Positions 1-7,533 of a DNA stretch of 64,000 nt are shown in pieces (positions within the stretch are counted from its first letter, which is position 1; each line of letters starts with the position of its first letter). The notes below the pieces were generated by a model that was not told where the DNA came from, made no database searches, and saw nothing but the letters and a program-made list of their open reading frames with translations. Source of the DNA: Nitrospirota bacterium (GTDB lineage: Bacteria > Nitrospirota > Thermodesulfovibrionia > Thermodesulfovibrionales > SM23-35); contig JBFMCL010000012.1 in the NCBI GenBank assembly GCA_040754395.1, positions 1 through 64,000 of the forward strand, read 5' to 3'. A program made the position numbers and the translations under genes.

Positions 1-114
1 CGTGTTATACGAGAAATGCTTTTCGAAAGAAAGGCTATCATAGATATCCTTACATTAAAGCCTGATAGATTAAAAATAAGCGAGGACACTCCTATCCAAG
101 GGGCTCTATTTTAA
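1..114 (+). CDS. C-terminal end of an unidentified protein (cut by window edge)
   Basis: An open frame enters from the left edge and runs 37 codons to a TAA at 112-114. The visible tail is mixed charged and hydrophobic, with a KPDRLKISED stretch before the end. It is too short to assign to a family, and the start lies outside the window. The downstream gene begins 60 bases later with its own putative promoter overlapping this stop codon, so the two are probably transcribed separately. Confidence 0.5.
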   Translation, partial: RVIREMLFERKAIIDILTLKPDRLKISEDTPIQGALF

Positions 115-139
115 CCGGACAGTAATGTCTTCGTATAAT
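111..139 (+). promoter_or_regulatory. Putative sigma-70 promoter for the OsmC-like gene
   Basis: A perfect TATAAT at 134-139 sits 17 bases after TTAACC (111-116), a 4/6 match to the -35 consensus. A second TATAAT follows at 141-146. Expected transcription start is near 146-152, leaving a short leader before the coding start. Confidence 0.4.
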
Positions 140-174
140 GTATAATTACGCATTCAAAGTGCAAGAGAACGGAG

Positions 175-594
175 GTGGTTGGAATAGAGATCAGGATTAC
201 CTTTCCCGGGAAGAAAAAAGTCGATGCTGAACTCAACGGATTCACAATTCACACCGACCAGTTGCCAAAATATGGCGGTGAGGGATCAGCCCCTTCACCA
301 TTCGAACACTTTCTTGCGTCTATCGGCACATGTGCGGGTATTTATGTCCTCAGTTTCTGTGAAGAAAGGAAGATCCCTGCCGGGGATATCTCGCTTGTTC
401 AGCGTCTCGAATACGGAAAAACGGATGATGGCAAGGTATATATCAAAAAAATCGTCATCGAAATTCTTGTTCCCCCGGACTTCCCTGAGAAATATCACAA
501 GGCACTTGTAAAAGTCGCCGAACAGTGTGCAGTGAAAAAAACAATTATGAAACCGCCTGCTTTTGAGGTAAAGACGACTGTAAAACAGCATTAG
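175..594 (+). CDS. OsmC/Ohr-family protein
   Basis: This is a 139-residue OsmC-fold protein, about the usual length for the family. Members are cytosolic dimers, several of which reduce organic hydroperoxides with a pair of cysteines. Here the two family cysteines are visible: C53 in the GTCAG segment and C118 in EQCAV. The KYGGEGSAPSPFE segment before the first cysteine is also typical of OsmC-like proteins. The annotated start is GTG at 175, which overlaps a GGAGG Shine-Dalgarno (171-175). Family members usually begin at the MEIR-like segment, so the real start could be the ATA at 184, correctly spaced from GGAGG. The substrate is unknown. It has no link to the polysaccharide locus downstream. 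Confidence 0.88.
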   Translation: MVGIEIRITFPGKKKVDAELNGFTIHTDQLPKYGGEGSAPSPFEHFLASIGTCAGIYVLSFCEERKIPAGDISLVQRLEYGKTDDGKVYIKKIVIEILVPPDFPEKYHKALVKVAEQCAVKKTIMKPPAFEVKTTVKQH

Positions 595-615
595 CGGAGC
601 CTTTGTTTCCGGCGC

Positions 616-783
616 TCAGAAAAGCCTTGGCTGAAGGTAATCTTCATACGCTTTGCAGAGGTAGTTCTTTTTGCAGTTTGAAGCGCATGCGTTTATATAT
701 TGAAACCCTTCTTTTTCAGGACACCAGATCTTGTCTGTTTTCCGGTTTATGGTATCTTTCATGATCACAGGTTTCTTGTTCAT
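616..783 (-). CDS. Small four-cysteine protein, unknown function
   Basis: This 55-residue frame on the minus strand occupies an otherwise empty gap. It encodes a basic N-terminal third, then cysteines at 21, 33, 37 and 43 (WCPEKEG, ACASNC, YLCKAY), ending QPRLF. The spacing C-x11-C-x3-C-x5-C suggests a small metal-binding or disulfide-stabilised knuckle. No signal peptide is visible, so it is probably cytosolic. The start is ATG at 783, with a weak AGGAC about ten bases upstream. A TATAAT lies on the minus strand at 855-860. Short Cys-rich proteins of this look occur in anaerobic bacteria, but I cannot name a family. The even cysteine spacing and lack of any overlapping gene support a real gene. 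Confidence 0.6.
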   Translation of the reverse strand: MNKKPVIMKDTINRKTDKIWCPEKEGFQYINACASNCKKNYLCKAYEDYLQPRLF

Positions 784-854
784 GTATATTCAGTCCTACC
801 GCTTTCACGGTGGTACGGAATATCCCAAGTGTCAGAATATACAGTGATAATTAC

Positions 855-860
855 ATTATA
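855..860 (-). promoter_or_regulatory. Candidate -10 box for the small Cys-rich gene
   Basis: The minus strand reads TATAAT here, about 70 bases upstream of the small gene's ATG. No convincing -35 hexamer is seen at 16-18 bases. The rest of 784-997 holds no gene I can support. Confidence 0.3.
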
Positions 861-986
861 CTAAACGCATTTGACAATATCGTATGCTGTTTATCATAGA
901 ACAATCCCCCTGCTTTTGTCTCACGAAATATCCTCCCTCACACTGAGGCGCAAATGACACATGCGCACCCTTCCCTGTGTTGAATG

Positions 987-992
987 TATAAT
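987..992 (+). promoter_or_regulatory. Candidate -10 box very close to the PfkB start codon
   Basis: A perfect TATAAT lies only five bases before the ATG at 998. If used, transcription would begin at or next to the start codon, giving a leaderless mRNA. This fits the lack of a Shine-Dalgarno sequence. No good -35 hexamer is seen at 16-18 bases. Confidence 0.35.
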
Positions 993-997
993 ACTCA

Positions 998-1939
998 ATG
1001 CACGTCGTCGGCATTGGACAGTGTTCCCTCGATTATCTTGCGATTGTTGATTCCTACCCCCGCCCGGACACCAAGAAAGAGGTGATTGAATGGCATGAAC
1101 AAAGCGGAGGTCCGGTAGCCACCGCCCTTGTTGCCCTTTCACGGCTTGGCATGCAATGCAGGTTTTTCGGGATTACGGGGGATGATGATACTGAAAAGAA
1201 AATCAGGGACTCACTGGCAGCTGAAAAAATTGACACGCAAGGTCTTCTCAGGAGATCAGCCGGAATATCCCAGCTCGCATTCATCGTAATTGAGAAGGGA
1301 ACTGCCGGAAGAACGATATTCTGGCAAAGACCTTCCGGGGAGCCTCTGAAACCTGAAGAACTTGACGATAATTTTCTGGATGATTGCAGTTTCCTGATTC
1401 TTGACGGTCTCATGAGCGATGTTTCAATTTACGCGGCAGCAAAAGCAAGGAAACGGAAAATACCGGTCATGCTTGATGCAGGCCGGGCACGTCCAGGTAT
1501 GCTTGAAATAGCCAGATTGTCTGACTATCTGGTAACCGCAGAGGAGTTCGCAGTGGATCTCGGTTGGTCTCTGACCCAGAAGGCTTTGCAGGAGGAAAAG
1601 AAAAGACTTGGGGTAAAGGTTTTGACAGTCACACAGGGAAATCTTGGCAGTATAACGGTTACAGATAATCAGTCATTTCATGTACCCGCCTTCCACGTGA
1701 ATGCCCTTGACACCACGGGAGCAGGCGATGTATTCCACGGAGGATACATCTACGGTATTTTGCAGGGGTGGGACCTCAGGGACACTGTAACGTTTGCATC
1801 CGCTATAGCTGCTATGAAATGCAGGAAAATCGGAGGGAGAGCAGGTATCCCGACATTCAATGAAATCAGACAGTTCCTTCAGGAAAGAGGATTTCCCCTG
1901 CTGAAGGATTGGCGGGATCCGGATAGCTCTCGATTTTGA
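998..1939 (+). CDS. PfkB-family carbohydrate kinase
   Basis: This 313-residue protein has the full ribokinase/PfkB layout. It starts with the VVGIGQCSLDYL strand, has a GG-containing sugar-binding region (SGGPVATALVAL, residues 37-48), and ends with the signature DTTGAGDVFHGG at 238-249. D244 is the expected catalytic base, and the GAG forms the anion hole. Family members phosphorylate sugars or nucleosides with ATP in the cytosol; the substrate cannot be read from sequence. The start at 998 matches the family's usual beginning, although no ribosome-binding site precedes it. It stands alone between two apparent promoters. Confidence 0.9.
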   Translation: MHVVGIGQCSLDYLAIVDSYPRPDTKKEVIEWHEQSGGPVATALVALSRLGMQCRFFGITGDDDTEKKIRDSLAAEKIDTQGLLRRSAGISQLAFIVIEKGTAGRTIFWQRPSGEPLKPEELDDNFLDDCSFLILDGLMSDVSIYAAAKARKRKIPVMLDAGRARPGMLEIARLSDYLVTAEEFAVDLGWSLTQKALQEEKKRLGVKVLTVTQGNLGSITVTDNQSFHVPAFHVNALDTTGAGDVFHGGYIYGILQGWDLRDTVTFASAIAAMKCRKIGGRAGIPTFNEIRQFLQERGFPLLKDWRDPDSSRF

Positions 1940-2116
1940 AATGCCGACAGTAGCCTATAGATAGCCGAATCAAGGAACCCCTGATGAAAAACCATAAATC
2001 TTTCAATTGATATATCGGAATTTTAGGACGTCTGCGGGAATGCAGCATCAGCAGCCGACGCACTCTCATATACCATATTTGTTTTTCTGAAAACAGAAAC
2101 CCCCTTCTTTTCTTTC

Positions 2117-2125
2117 TGGTATAAT
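2117..2125 (+). promoter_or_regulatory. Extended -10 promoter for the MscS-like gene
   Basis: TGGTATAAT is an extended -10 element (TGn + TATAAT) with no clear -35. It lies 33 bases before the preferred ATG at 2158, leaving a normal leader of about 25 bases. Confidence 0.45.
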
Positions 2126-2157
2126 TGAACAATCATGTTTTTTCACAGGTTTTCCAC

Positions 2158-3204
2158 ATGACAGGACTGATAGAGTCCCTTAATATTTCTGAATCACCAT
2201 ATGTCAATGCTGCAATATCTTTGTGTGTAATTTTCATAGTTGCCAAAATCGCCGATATCCTGATCGACAAGGTTTTCCGGAAATTCACAAGGTTTACAAA
2301 AAATGATGCCGACGACAGGATAATTGACGTGATCCACAAACCCGTCTATCTGACCATTGTATTGATTGGATGTCCTTTTGTCATTGCATACCTTACCACT
2401 TCTCCAAACATCATTTTCTACACCAATAACATCGTATACTCCCTGATAGCCATAATATGGGCCATCACTGTCATCAAAATATCTGGCATTATCATTGATA
2501 ACTCCCTCGACAGGACTTCTGATGCAACAGGATTAAGAAAAGATGTTGTTCCTCTGGTAGAAAATGTCTTCAAGATATTCATAATCGCTGCTGCGCTTAT
2601 GGGCATACTGACCATTTGGGAGGTGAATATCACTCCCCTTCTGGCATCTGCCGGCATTGTAGGGGTTGCAATCGCCATAGCTGCAAAGGATACTCTATCC
2701 AATTTTTTTGGCGGAATAAGCATTTTCATGGACAGACCGTATAAGATAGGAGACTATATTGTGCTCGAAACAGGAGAGAGAGGTGAAGTTGTTGCAATTG
2801 GAATCAGGAGCACGAGGATACAGACAAGGGACGACATACTTATCACGATCCCCAATTCGATCATTGCAAACTCGAAAATTGTCAATGAAAGCGCTCCGAT
2901 CCCTAATTTCAGGGTCAGAATACCCGTATCGGTCGCCTACGGTAGTAATATCGACCTCGTTGAAAAGACTTTGCTGGAGATTGCAATAAAAAACGGCAAC
3001 ATTCTCTCTGATCCTGCTCCCCGTGTCAGGTTCAGGGCGTTCGGAGACTCCGCCCTGAATTTTGAGCTCCTTTGCTGGGCAAAGGAGCCGGCATTGAGGG
3101 GTCTCACACTCCATGAAATAAACTGTGAGATTTACAGAAACTTCAATGCGTCCGGGATCACCATACCCTTTCCGCAAAGAGATCTGCACATCTATCCGAA
3201 GTAG
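2158..3204 (+). CDS. MscS-family mechanosensitive ion channel
   Basis: This is a small-conductance mechanosensitive channel that would open under hypo-osmotic membrane tension in the inner membrane. Three to four hydrophobic helices occupy the first 150 residues. The conserved pore and beta-domain junction follows: a Gly/Ala-rich helix (ASAGIVGVAIAIAAKDTL), then the FGGISIFMDRPYKIGDYI stretch typical of MscS. A soluble C-terminal domain carries the TRDDILITIPNS segment. A TTG at 2125 would add eleven residues, but it lies inside the -10 box, so ATG 2158 is preferred, preceded by a weak AGG. The length of 348 residues is normal. The following hypothetical gene starts only eight bases after the stop and may be co-transcribed. 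Confidence 0.9.
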   Translation: MTGLIESLNISESPYVNAAISLCVIFIVAKIADILIDKVFRKFTRFTKNDADDRIIDVIHKPVYLTIVLIGCPFVIAYLTTSPNIIFYTNNIVYSLIAIIWAITVIKISGIIIDNSLDRTSDATGLRKDVVPLVENVFKIFIIAAALMGILTIWEVNITPLLASAGIVGVAIAIAAKDTLSNFFGGISIFMDRPYKIGDYIVLETGERGEVVAIGIRSTRIQTRDDILITIPNSIIANSKIVNESAPIPNFRVRIPVSVAYGSNIDLVEKTLLEIAIKNGNILSDPAPRVRFRAFGDSALNFELLCWAKEPALRGLTLHEINCEIYRNFNASGITIPFPQRDLHIYPK

Positions 3205-3212
3205 CCATTGAG

Positions 3213-3944
3213 ATGAAACCGCTTAAAGGGTTTGAACATTATCTTTCGATAGAAGATGCCAATTTGTCCAGAAGCATCGAACTTTTGGATGAGGATTACC
3301 AGCTCGTCATGGATCTGGACAATTTATTTGATCTCTGCCTGAAGATCACTCTGCCCGATACTCCGAACCTCCGGGTATCCGCATTTCTCTCCCTGATATC
3401 ACACCAGGAGTTCTATGCTGGCATCGCCGCATTCCTGAGATTTCACAAAACTCAATCCTTCCGCTGTCTGAGATCTGCCCTCGACAGCACCTTCACTGCC
3501 TATTACCTTTTGAAGAATCCGGAGGCATCTGAAATCTACCTTGAAAAAAGCAGAAATCCCTCCCGGTGGGAGGAACTTTTCAGGAACATTAAATCGACCA
3601 TCAAGATGAATCAGAAGACATTCCCGCTGGCAGCAGGGTTGCCGGAAATCCATGACCTTTGCAGCAAATTTGCCCATGCAGACCCTGAAGGGATTCTCCA
3701 CAGATATTTCATGGATAAGGTCGAGAAGAGACTGGGCGCTCACTATTTCGATTATGAACAGACCCACGACGAATACAGAAAATGGTTTGCCTTTTTCCTG
3801 TTCTACTTCTTCAAGGTGTTCCTGATTTACTGGAACGAGATGTTCAGAACCCGCGCAGGAAGGGAGAAAAAAGCGATTGAATATCTTGTCAGGAAATACA
3901 AAACACGGATTGGCGAGTTCAGAAAAAAATATCCTTTCCGGTAA
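3213..3944 (+). CDS. Hypothetical all-helical protein
   Basis: This 243-residue protein is predicted to be soluble and mostly alpha-helical, with many aromatic residues. A central segment, QSFRCLRSALDSTFTAYYLL, resembles the Arg- and Glu/Asp-rich helices of HEPN-like or DUF5677-like proteins, but I would not assign it to either. The C-terminus is strongly basic (RKYKTRIGEFRKKY). No signal peptide is visible, and any membrane helix would be marginal (FAFFLFYFFKVFLIYW). It begins eight bases after the MscS stop, which suggests an operon with the channel. Its function is unknown. Confidence 0.7.
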   Translation: MKPLKGFEHYLSIEDANLSRSIELLDEDYQLVMDLDNLFDLCLKITLPDTPNLRVSAFLSLISHQEFYAGIAAFLRFHKTQSFRCLRSALDSTFTAYYLLKNPEASEIYLEKSRNPSRWEELFRNIKSTIKMNQKTFPLAAGLPEIHDLCSKFAHADPEGILHRYFMDKVEKRLGAHYFDYEQTHDEYRKWFAFFLFYFFKVFLIYWNEMFRTRAGREKKAIEYLVRKYKTRIGEFRKKYPFR

Positions 3945-3983
3945 TCGGGTAAAACCCTGAAGATTTCCTGGGTACCAGTTAAC

Positions 3984-4181
3984 TCACTTTGTTTCACCTC
4001 CTGATAATCTTGCGACCCGGGGACTAGTTTTTCGCACCCATTTGCGTATCATCGCTGAAGCCTCAGATATGCTGCTCAGAGACGACCGGAATGCTTTTTG
4101 GGGGTATCCCGAAAGGTTCAGGTAAAGGAGCATCTGTGCCGCATTTTTCACGCATTCAGGTAATTTGAAGGGTTCTCTCAT
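3984..4181 (-). pseudogene. Possible remnant of a transposase N-terminal domain
   Basis: This minus-strand frame of 65 codons reads like the helix-turn-helix start of a DDE transposase. An FKLPECVKNAA segment is followed by LLYLNLSGY, then a SSISEAS..IRKWVRK recognition-helix-like stretch and a stop. The catalytic part is absent, and no terminal inverted repeats are visible. The likeness is from memory of IS6/IS240-like and related transposases and is weak. The alternative is that this roughly 300-base gap (3945-4251) holds no gene at all. Confidence 0.3.
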
Positions 4182-4251
4182 GGCATTTATTTTGCATTAT
4201 CATGAGGAGAGAACCAATAGAAAGCAGAATGGAAAGAAATCCTAAATAACA

Positions 4252-4647
4252 ATGGAAAACAGACCTGAAATGGGAGAAAATATCGATTTATTCAATAGAT
4301 ATGTATCTCTTCCCGAAGACATAAAGATTCTGCTCAAGAAAGCCAGGGAGAAGTCATCGGCGGTCAGCAGAGAACAATTTTTGGCAGAAGTAATGACAGG
4401 AAAGTGTCCGGAATGCGGTAGCAGTGAGACAAAAAATTGTGAGAAGGCAGAGGGGATAGAGGATTTCACCGTAGGACTTTGTGTGAGATGCGGATTCCTG
4501 TGGTGTTCAGAGTGTGGTAAGCCGCTGAGCAAAACCTTGCATTGCATCCACTGGGACATATGCAGGAAATGTGAAATAAGCGATGAGTCGGGATACTGCG
4601 GCAACGATCTTCTTGAATGCAAAAAACTCAGGGATGTTCCGGAATAA
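4252..4647 (+). CDS. Cysteine-rich putative zinc-binding protein
   Basis: This 131-residue cytosolic protein has a helical, charged N-terminal 45 residues. A cysteine-rich region follows with four CxxC pairs: CPEC (52-55), CVRC (77-80), CSEC (85-88) and CRKC (104-107), plus C63, C98, C116 and C123 and H97 or H100 nearby. The pattern suggests two or three zinc-ribbon or rubredoxin-like knuckles. I do not recognise the family, so the role is open. Ribosome binding is weak (GAAAGAAA), and ATG 4252 is the first in-frame Met after an upstream stop; Met7 is an alternative start. It is a monocistronic gene ahead of the regulatory pair. Confidence 0.7.
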   Translation: MENRPEMGENIDLFNRYVSLPEDIKILLKKAREKSSAVSREQFLAEVMTGKCPECGSSETKNCEKAEGIEDFTVGLCVRCGFLWCSECGKPLSKTLHCIHWDICRKCEISDESGYCGNDLLECKKLRDVPE

Positions 4648-4823
4648 ACATGGTTACGCAGCATGTTCCGGCAGTGATGGTCAAGTGAACTTTACAAAAA
4701 GTATACTGTCAGTACGGTATTCAGGCTGATGACTCTTCCTTAATAGGGGTAATAATACCTGTAACCTCCAGTTATTCTTTGAGTTTACGATAGAAGTTCA
4801 GGAATCTCCTACAAATTTAACTC

Positions 4824-4851
4824 TTGACTCTTTAACAAAAACCGTTAAAAT
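4824..4851 (+). promoter_or_regulatory. Sigma-70 promoter with embedded inverted repeat, ahead of the kinase gene
   Basis: TTGACT (4824-4829) and TAAAAT (4846-4851) are separated by 16 bases. The spacer and -10 region contain the inverted repeat TTTAAC-N7-GTTAAA (4831-4849), which could be an operator. A related TTTAACTC lies just upstream. The kinase ATG follows about 48 bases after the -10. Confidence 0.5.
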
Positions 4852-4899
4852 AATATTGTCGGGATTAAAATTTTAGTTTGAGGGGAAAACGAGATATTC

Positions 4900-5910
4900 A
4901 TGCAAAAGAGAAAAAGTGCCCGTCTTGCACTGACTGTAGACAATAGACTCAGAATTACTTCGTGGAACAGTGCATTTGAGCAAATATACAAAGGTCTTCT
5001 TTCCAATCCGAAAAGCCTGCACTATAGTATAGTGATGCCGGTTGTTTACAAATCCGGAGAAGACGCGGTAAAACTGGCTATCAAAAACGGGAAACCGCTC
5101 AGGCTCAATAATCATCAGCTTTTTTTCCTTTGTGACAAAGCCCGTGCAGATATCCAGATTTCGCCCCTGAAAGACAAAAACGGCAAAGTTTCCAGTGCAA
5201 GAATAACGGTCAGGCCCCGCCTCAGTTGTGAAACGTACCGGGACATTGAGCAGGACAGATTCACTGAGATAGGAAAGGTTGCAGCAACCCTTGCGCACGG
5301 CGTAAGAAATCCGTTAAACGCAATAAAAGGCGCTGTTATTTACTTGCGGGAAAAGTATTCCCGGGAAAAAAAGCTGACGGAGTTTACCCAAATTATTGAA
5401 GACGAGATATCACGGCTCGACCAGTTCATCGCGAATTTTCTCAGCACCTCCCTGGTCGATAAGGCTCTTCACAAAGCTGATCTGAACGCAATTCTGAAAA
5501 AAACCGCCATCATGATATCTCTTGCTGCACAATCTCACGGGATAGAGGCTGTGTTCGAATACGGGAACATTTCTCCGGTTATGATGAACCCTTTCTATTT
5601 TGAACATGCCATCCTGAATATCATCAACAATGCTCTGGAAGCCATGCCATCCGGTGGCAGGTTGCGGGTGAGATCCATTCCCGTAGTCCGTTCGAACTGT
5701 GAGTTTGCATTAATCGAGGTTTCTGATTCGGGCGGAGGGATGCCGGAAGGTATATCTGAGAAGGCCCCTGCAGCGTCAAAAAGCAAAGGAAAAGGACTGG
5801 GGCTCTTCATCACACGTGAGATACTCCGGTCAAGCGGTGGTCATCTTGAAATCAAGAGCCGGAAAGGGATTGGGACAACGGTACAGCTCTATCTCCCAGT
5901 AATGTCATGA
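4900..5910 (+). CDS. NtrB-like soluble sensor histidine kinase
   Basis: This 336-residue kinase has no transmembrane segment, so it should sense a cytosolic signal. Residues 1-105 form a PAS-like sensor (LTVDNRLRITSWNSAFEQI). The dimerisation/phosphoacceptor helix carries H133 in LAHGVRNPLNAIKG. The ATP-binding domain shows an N box (NIINNALEAM, N243/N244), a G1 box (DSGGGMPEG) and a G2 box (SKGKGLGLFI). It would autophosphorylate H133 and pass phosphate to the overlapping response regulator. Its stop codon overlaps that regulator's start (ATGATGG), indicating translational coupling. The arrangement resembles kinase/regulator pairs placed next to exopolysaccharide loci. Confidence 0.92.
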   Translation: MQKRKSARLALTVDNRLRITSWNSAFEQIYKGLLSNPKSLHYSIVMPVVYKSGEDAVKLAIKNGKPLRLNNHQLFFLCDKARADIQISPLKDKNGKVSSARITVRPRLSCETYRDIEQDRFTEIGKVAATLAHGVRNPLNAIKGAVIYLREKYSREKKLTEFTQIIEDEISRLDQFIANFLSTSLVDKALHKADLNAILKKTAIMISLAAQSHGIEAVFEYGNISPVMMNPFYFEHAILNIINNALEAMPSGGRLRVRSIPVVRSNCEFALIEVSDSGGGMPEGISEKAPAASKSKGKGLGLFITREILRSSGGHLEIKSRKGIGTTVQLYLPVMS

Positions 5911-7253
5911 TGGCCGCAAAAGGCAATATTCTTGTTGTTGACGATGAGCCGAATGCGAGAAAAGTGCTTTCTGCCATCCTTTCGGACGCCGGGTATCGGG
6001 TTATTGAATCCATGGATGCAGAAAAAGCAATGAAACGCATCTCAAGGGGCGATGTGGACCTGGTAATTACAGACGTAAAAATGCCCGGTATGAATGGCAT
6101 GCAACTATTCGATAACATTACTAAATACCATTCTGATATCCCGGTTATCTTTCTTACCGCATACGGAACAGTTGAATCCGCAGTTACCGCGATGACCGAG
6201 GGAGCGTCGTATTATTTCATTAAACCTCCGGACTACATAAAGCTCAAGCATACCATCAAGAAGGCATTGGATCAGCGACATTCTCAAAGGGAATTGATGT
6301 TCCAGAAAAAAACTCCGCAAGGGGAAAACCGCAGCGTTCAGATGATCGGTTCTACACCACAGATGAAAAAAATATTTACCACGATCGAAACCGTACGGGA
6401 TTCAGCAAGCAGCGTGCTCCTTTGTGGTGAAACAGGAACGGGAAAAGAACTTGTTGCACGTTTGCTTCATTGCACAAGCAGAAGGAAAGAAAAGCCTTTC
6501 GTCGCGGTCAACTGTGCCGCTATACCGCGGGACCTTATTGAATCAGAACTATTCGGCTTTGAAAAAGGCGCTTTTACCGGTGCCCTTTCATCGAGGACCG
6601 GAAAGATTGAAGAAGCTTCTGAAGGCACCCTTTTTCTTGATGAAATCGGAGACCTCGAACTGCCGCTTCAGGCAAAACTTTTGAGAGTTCTTCAGGAAAA
6701 CGAGATTGAGAGGCTCGGCAGCAACAGAAAAATCAGGGTCGAATTCCGTCTGATTTCTTCGACTAACCGCGATATTAAAAAGATGATTGCCGAAGGGGCA
6801 TTCAGAGAAGATCTTTTTTACAGGATTAATGTCATACAGATACATTTACCCCCGCTGAAGGAAAGGGCAGATGACATACCCCAGTTAGTAACGGAGTTTC
6901 TCGGTGAATTCTGCAGCCGGGAGAATAAATCGCTCACCATTACCGATGACGTAGTGAAGATATTGCAGAAATATCACTGGCCCGGCAATATCAGGCAACT
7001 GAAAAACACCATAGAAAGAGCAACAATCCTTGCAAAAGACCGCTCCATAACGATCAAAGAACTGCCTGAGGATATTGCTTCACAGAAAGACTCCTCCGGA
7101 ACAGATACAAAGAAAACCCTGAAGGATTTGGAAATGCAGGTCATCACAAGAACGCTGGCTGAATGTAATGGCAATAAATCTAGGGCCGCAAAGATGCTCG
7201 GCATTTCCAGGAAGACATTCTACAAAAGGCTGAGAGATAATTCCGTTAAATAA
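5907..7253 (+). CDS. NtrC-family sigma-54 response regulator
   Basis: This 448-residue protein has three standard parts. The receiver has acidic pocket DDE (12-14), phosphoacceptor D56 and K106. The AAA+ domain has Walker A GETGTGKE (174-181) and the sigma-54-contacting loop GAFTGA (221-226). A Fis-type helix-turn-helix is at the C-terminus (NGNKSRAAKMLGISRKTFYKRL). It would oligomerise when phosphorylated by the upstream kinase and open sigma-54 promoters. A good -24/-12 element lies about 220 bases downstream of its stop, before the NusG-like gene. Its start overlaps the kinase stop; either ATG of the ATGATG pair may be used. A paralogue lies at 16561-17904. Confidence 0.94.
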   Translation: MMAAKGNILVVDDEPNARKVLSAILSDAGYRVIESMDAEKAMKRISRGDVDLVITDVKMPGMNGMQLFDNITKYHSDIPVIFLTAYGTVESAVTAMTEGASYYFIKPPDYIKLKHTIKKALDQRHSQRELMFQKKTPQGENRSVQMIGSTPQMKKIFTTIETVRDSASSVLLCGETGTGKELVARLLHCTSRRKEKPFVAVNCAAIPRDLIESELFGFEKGAFTGALSSRTGKIEEASEGTLFLDEIGDLELPLQAKLLRVLQENEIERLGSNRKIRVEFRLISSTNRDIKKMIAEGAFREDLFYRINVIQIHLPPLKERADDIPQLVTEFLGEFCSRENKSLTITDDVVKILQKYHWPGNIRQLKNTIERATILAKDRSITIKELPEDIASQKDSSGTDTKKTLKDLEMQVITRTLAECNGNKSRAAKMLGISRKTFYKRLRDNSVK

Positions 7254-7272
7254 TCTGTTTCCAATGGATACA

Positions 7273-7283
7273 GTTCCCGGAAC
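7273..7283. promoter_or_regulatory. Palindrome GTTCCCGGAAC, possible activator site
   Basis: This is an 11-base perfect inverted repeat (GTTCC-C-GGAAC), about 200 bases upstream of the sigma-54 promoter. That is a typical distance for an NtrC-type enhancer. No second copy is visible nearby, so the assignment is tentative. Confidence 0.3.
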
Positions 7284-7469
7284 AAGTGTTTACTTTGGGC
7301 ACATTTTTTACTTTCTGAGTATCGTCTTTTTATGCATTACCTCTATTAAAAAATTCAGATAACTCGACGTAACCTTTCTTCATATCCCTTTAATTTGTTT
7401 TAGTTGTCCCGTATTCTTCAAGTTGTTGTTTAATACATATGAATTATTTTCTGCAAAAAAGACCTATCT

Positions 7470-7483
7470 GGCATTGATTATGC
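7470..7483 (+). promoter_or_regulatory. Sigma-54 (-24/-12) promoter before the NusG-like gene
   Basis: The sequence TGGCAT-N5-ATGCT has GG at 7470-7471 and GC at 7482-7483, separated by exactly ten bases. It matches the TGGCAC-N5-TTGCW consensus at most positions. The expected transcription start is near 7494. It lies between a sigma-54 activator gene and the first gene of the polysaccharide operon, so activator and target are adjacent. It is the only convincing sigma-54 element I found in the intergenic stretches. Confidence 0.65.
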
Positions 7484-7495
7484 TTTATGAAAGGA

Positions 7496-7511
7496 TGTCT
7501 CTGGGGGGACA
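7496..7511 (+). promoter_or_regulatory. Hairpin at the 5' end of the predicted leader
   Basis: TGTCTC (7496-7501) can pair with GGGACA (7506-7511) around a TGGG loop, with one G-U pair. It falls at the very 5' end of the transcript predicted from the sigma-54 promoter. It could stabilise the mRNA or be a loading signal for the NusG-like factor; both are guesses. Confidence 0.25.
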
Positions 7512-7533
7512 CAATACGTCCGAGGGGGAATCA

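Noticed and set aside
7423-7533. N-terminal extension of the NusG-like protein
   Set aside because: It would cross the sigma-54 promoter and lacks similarity to NGN domains. ATG 7534 has a strong ribosome-binding site.
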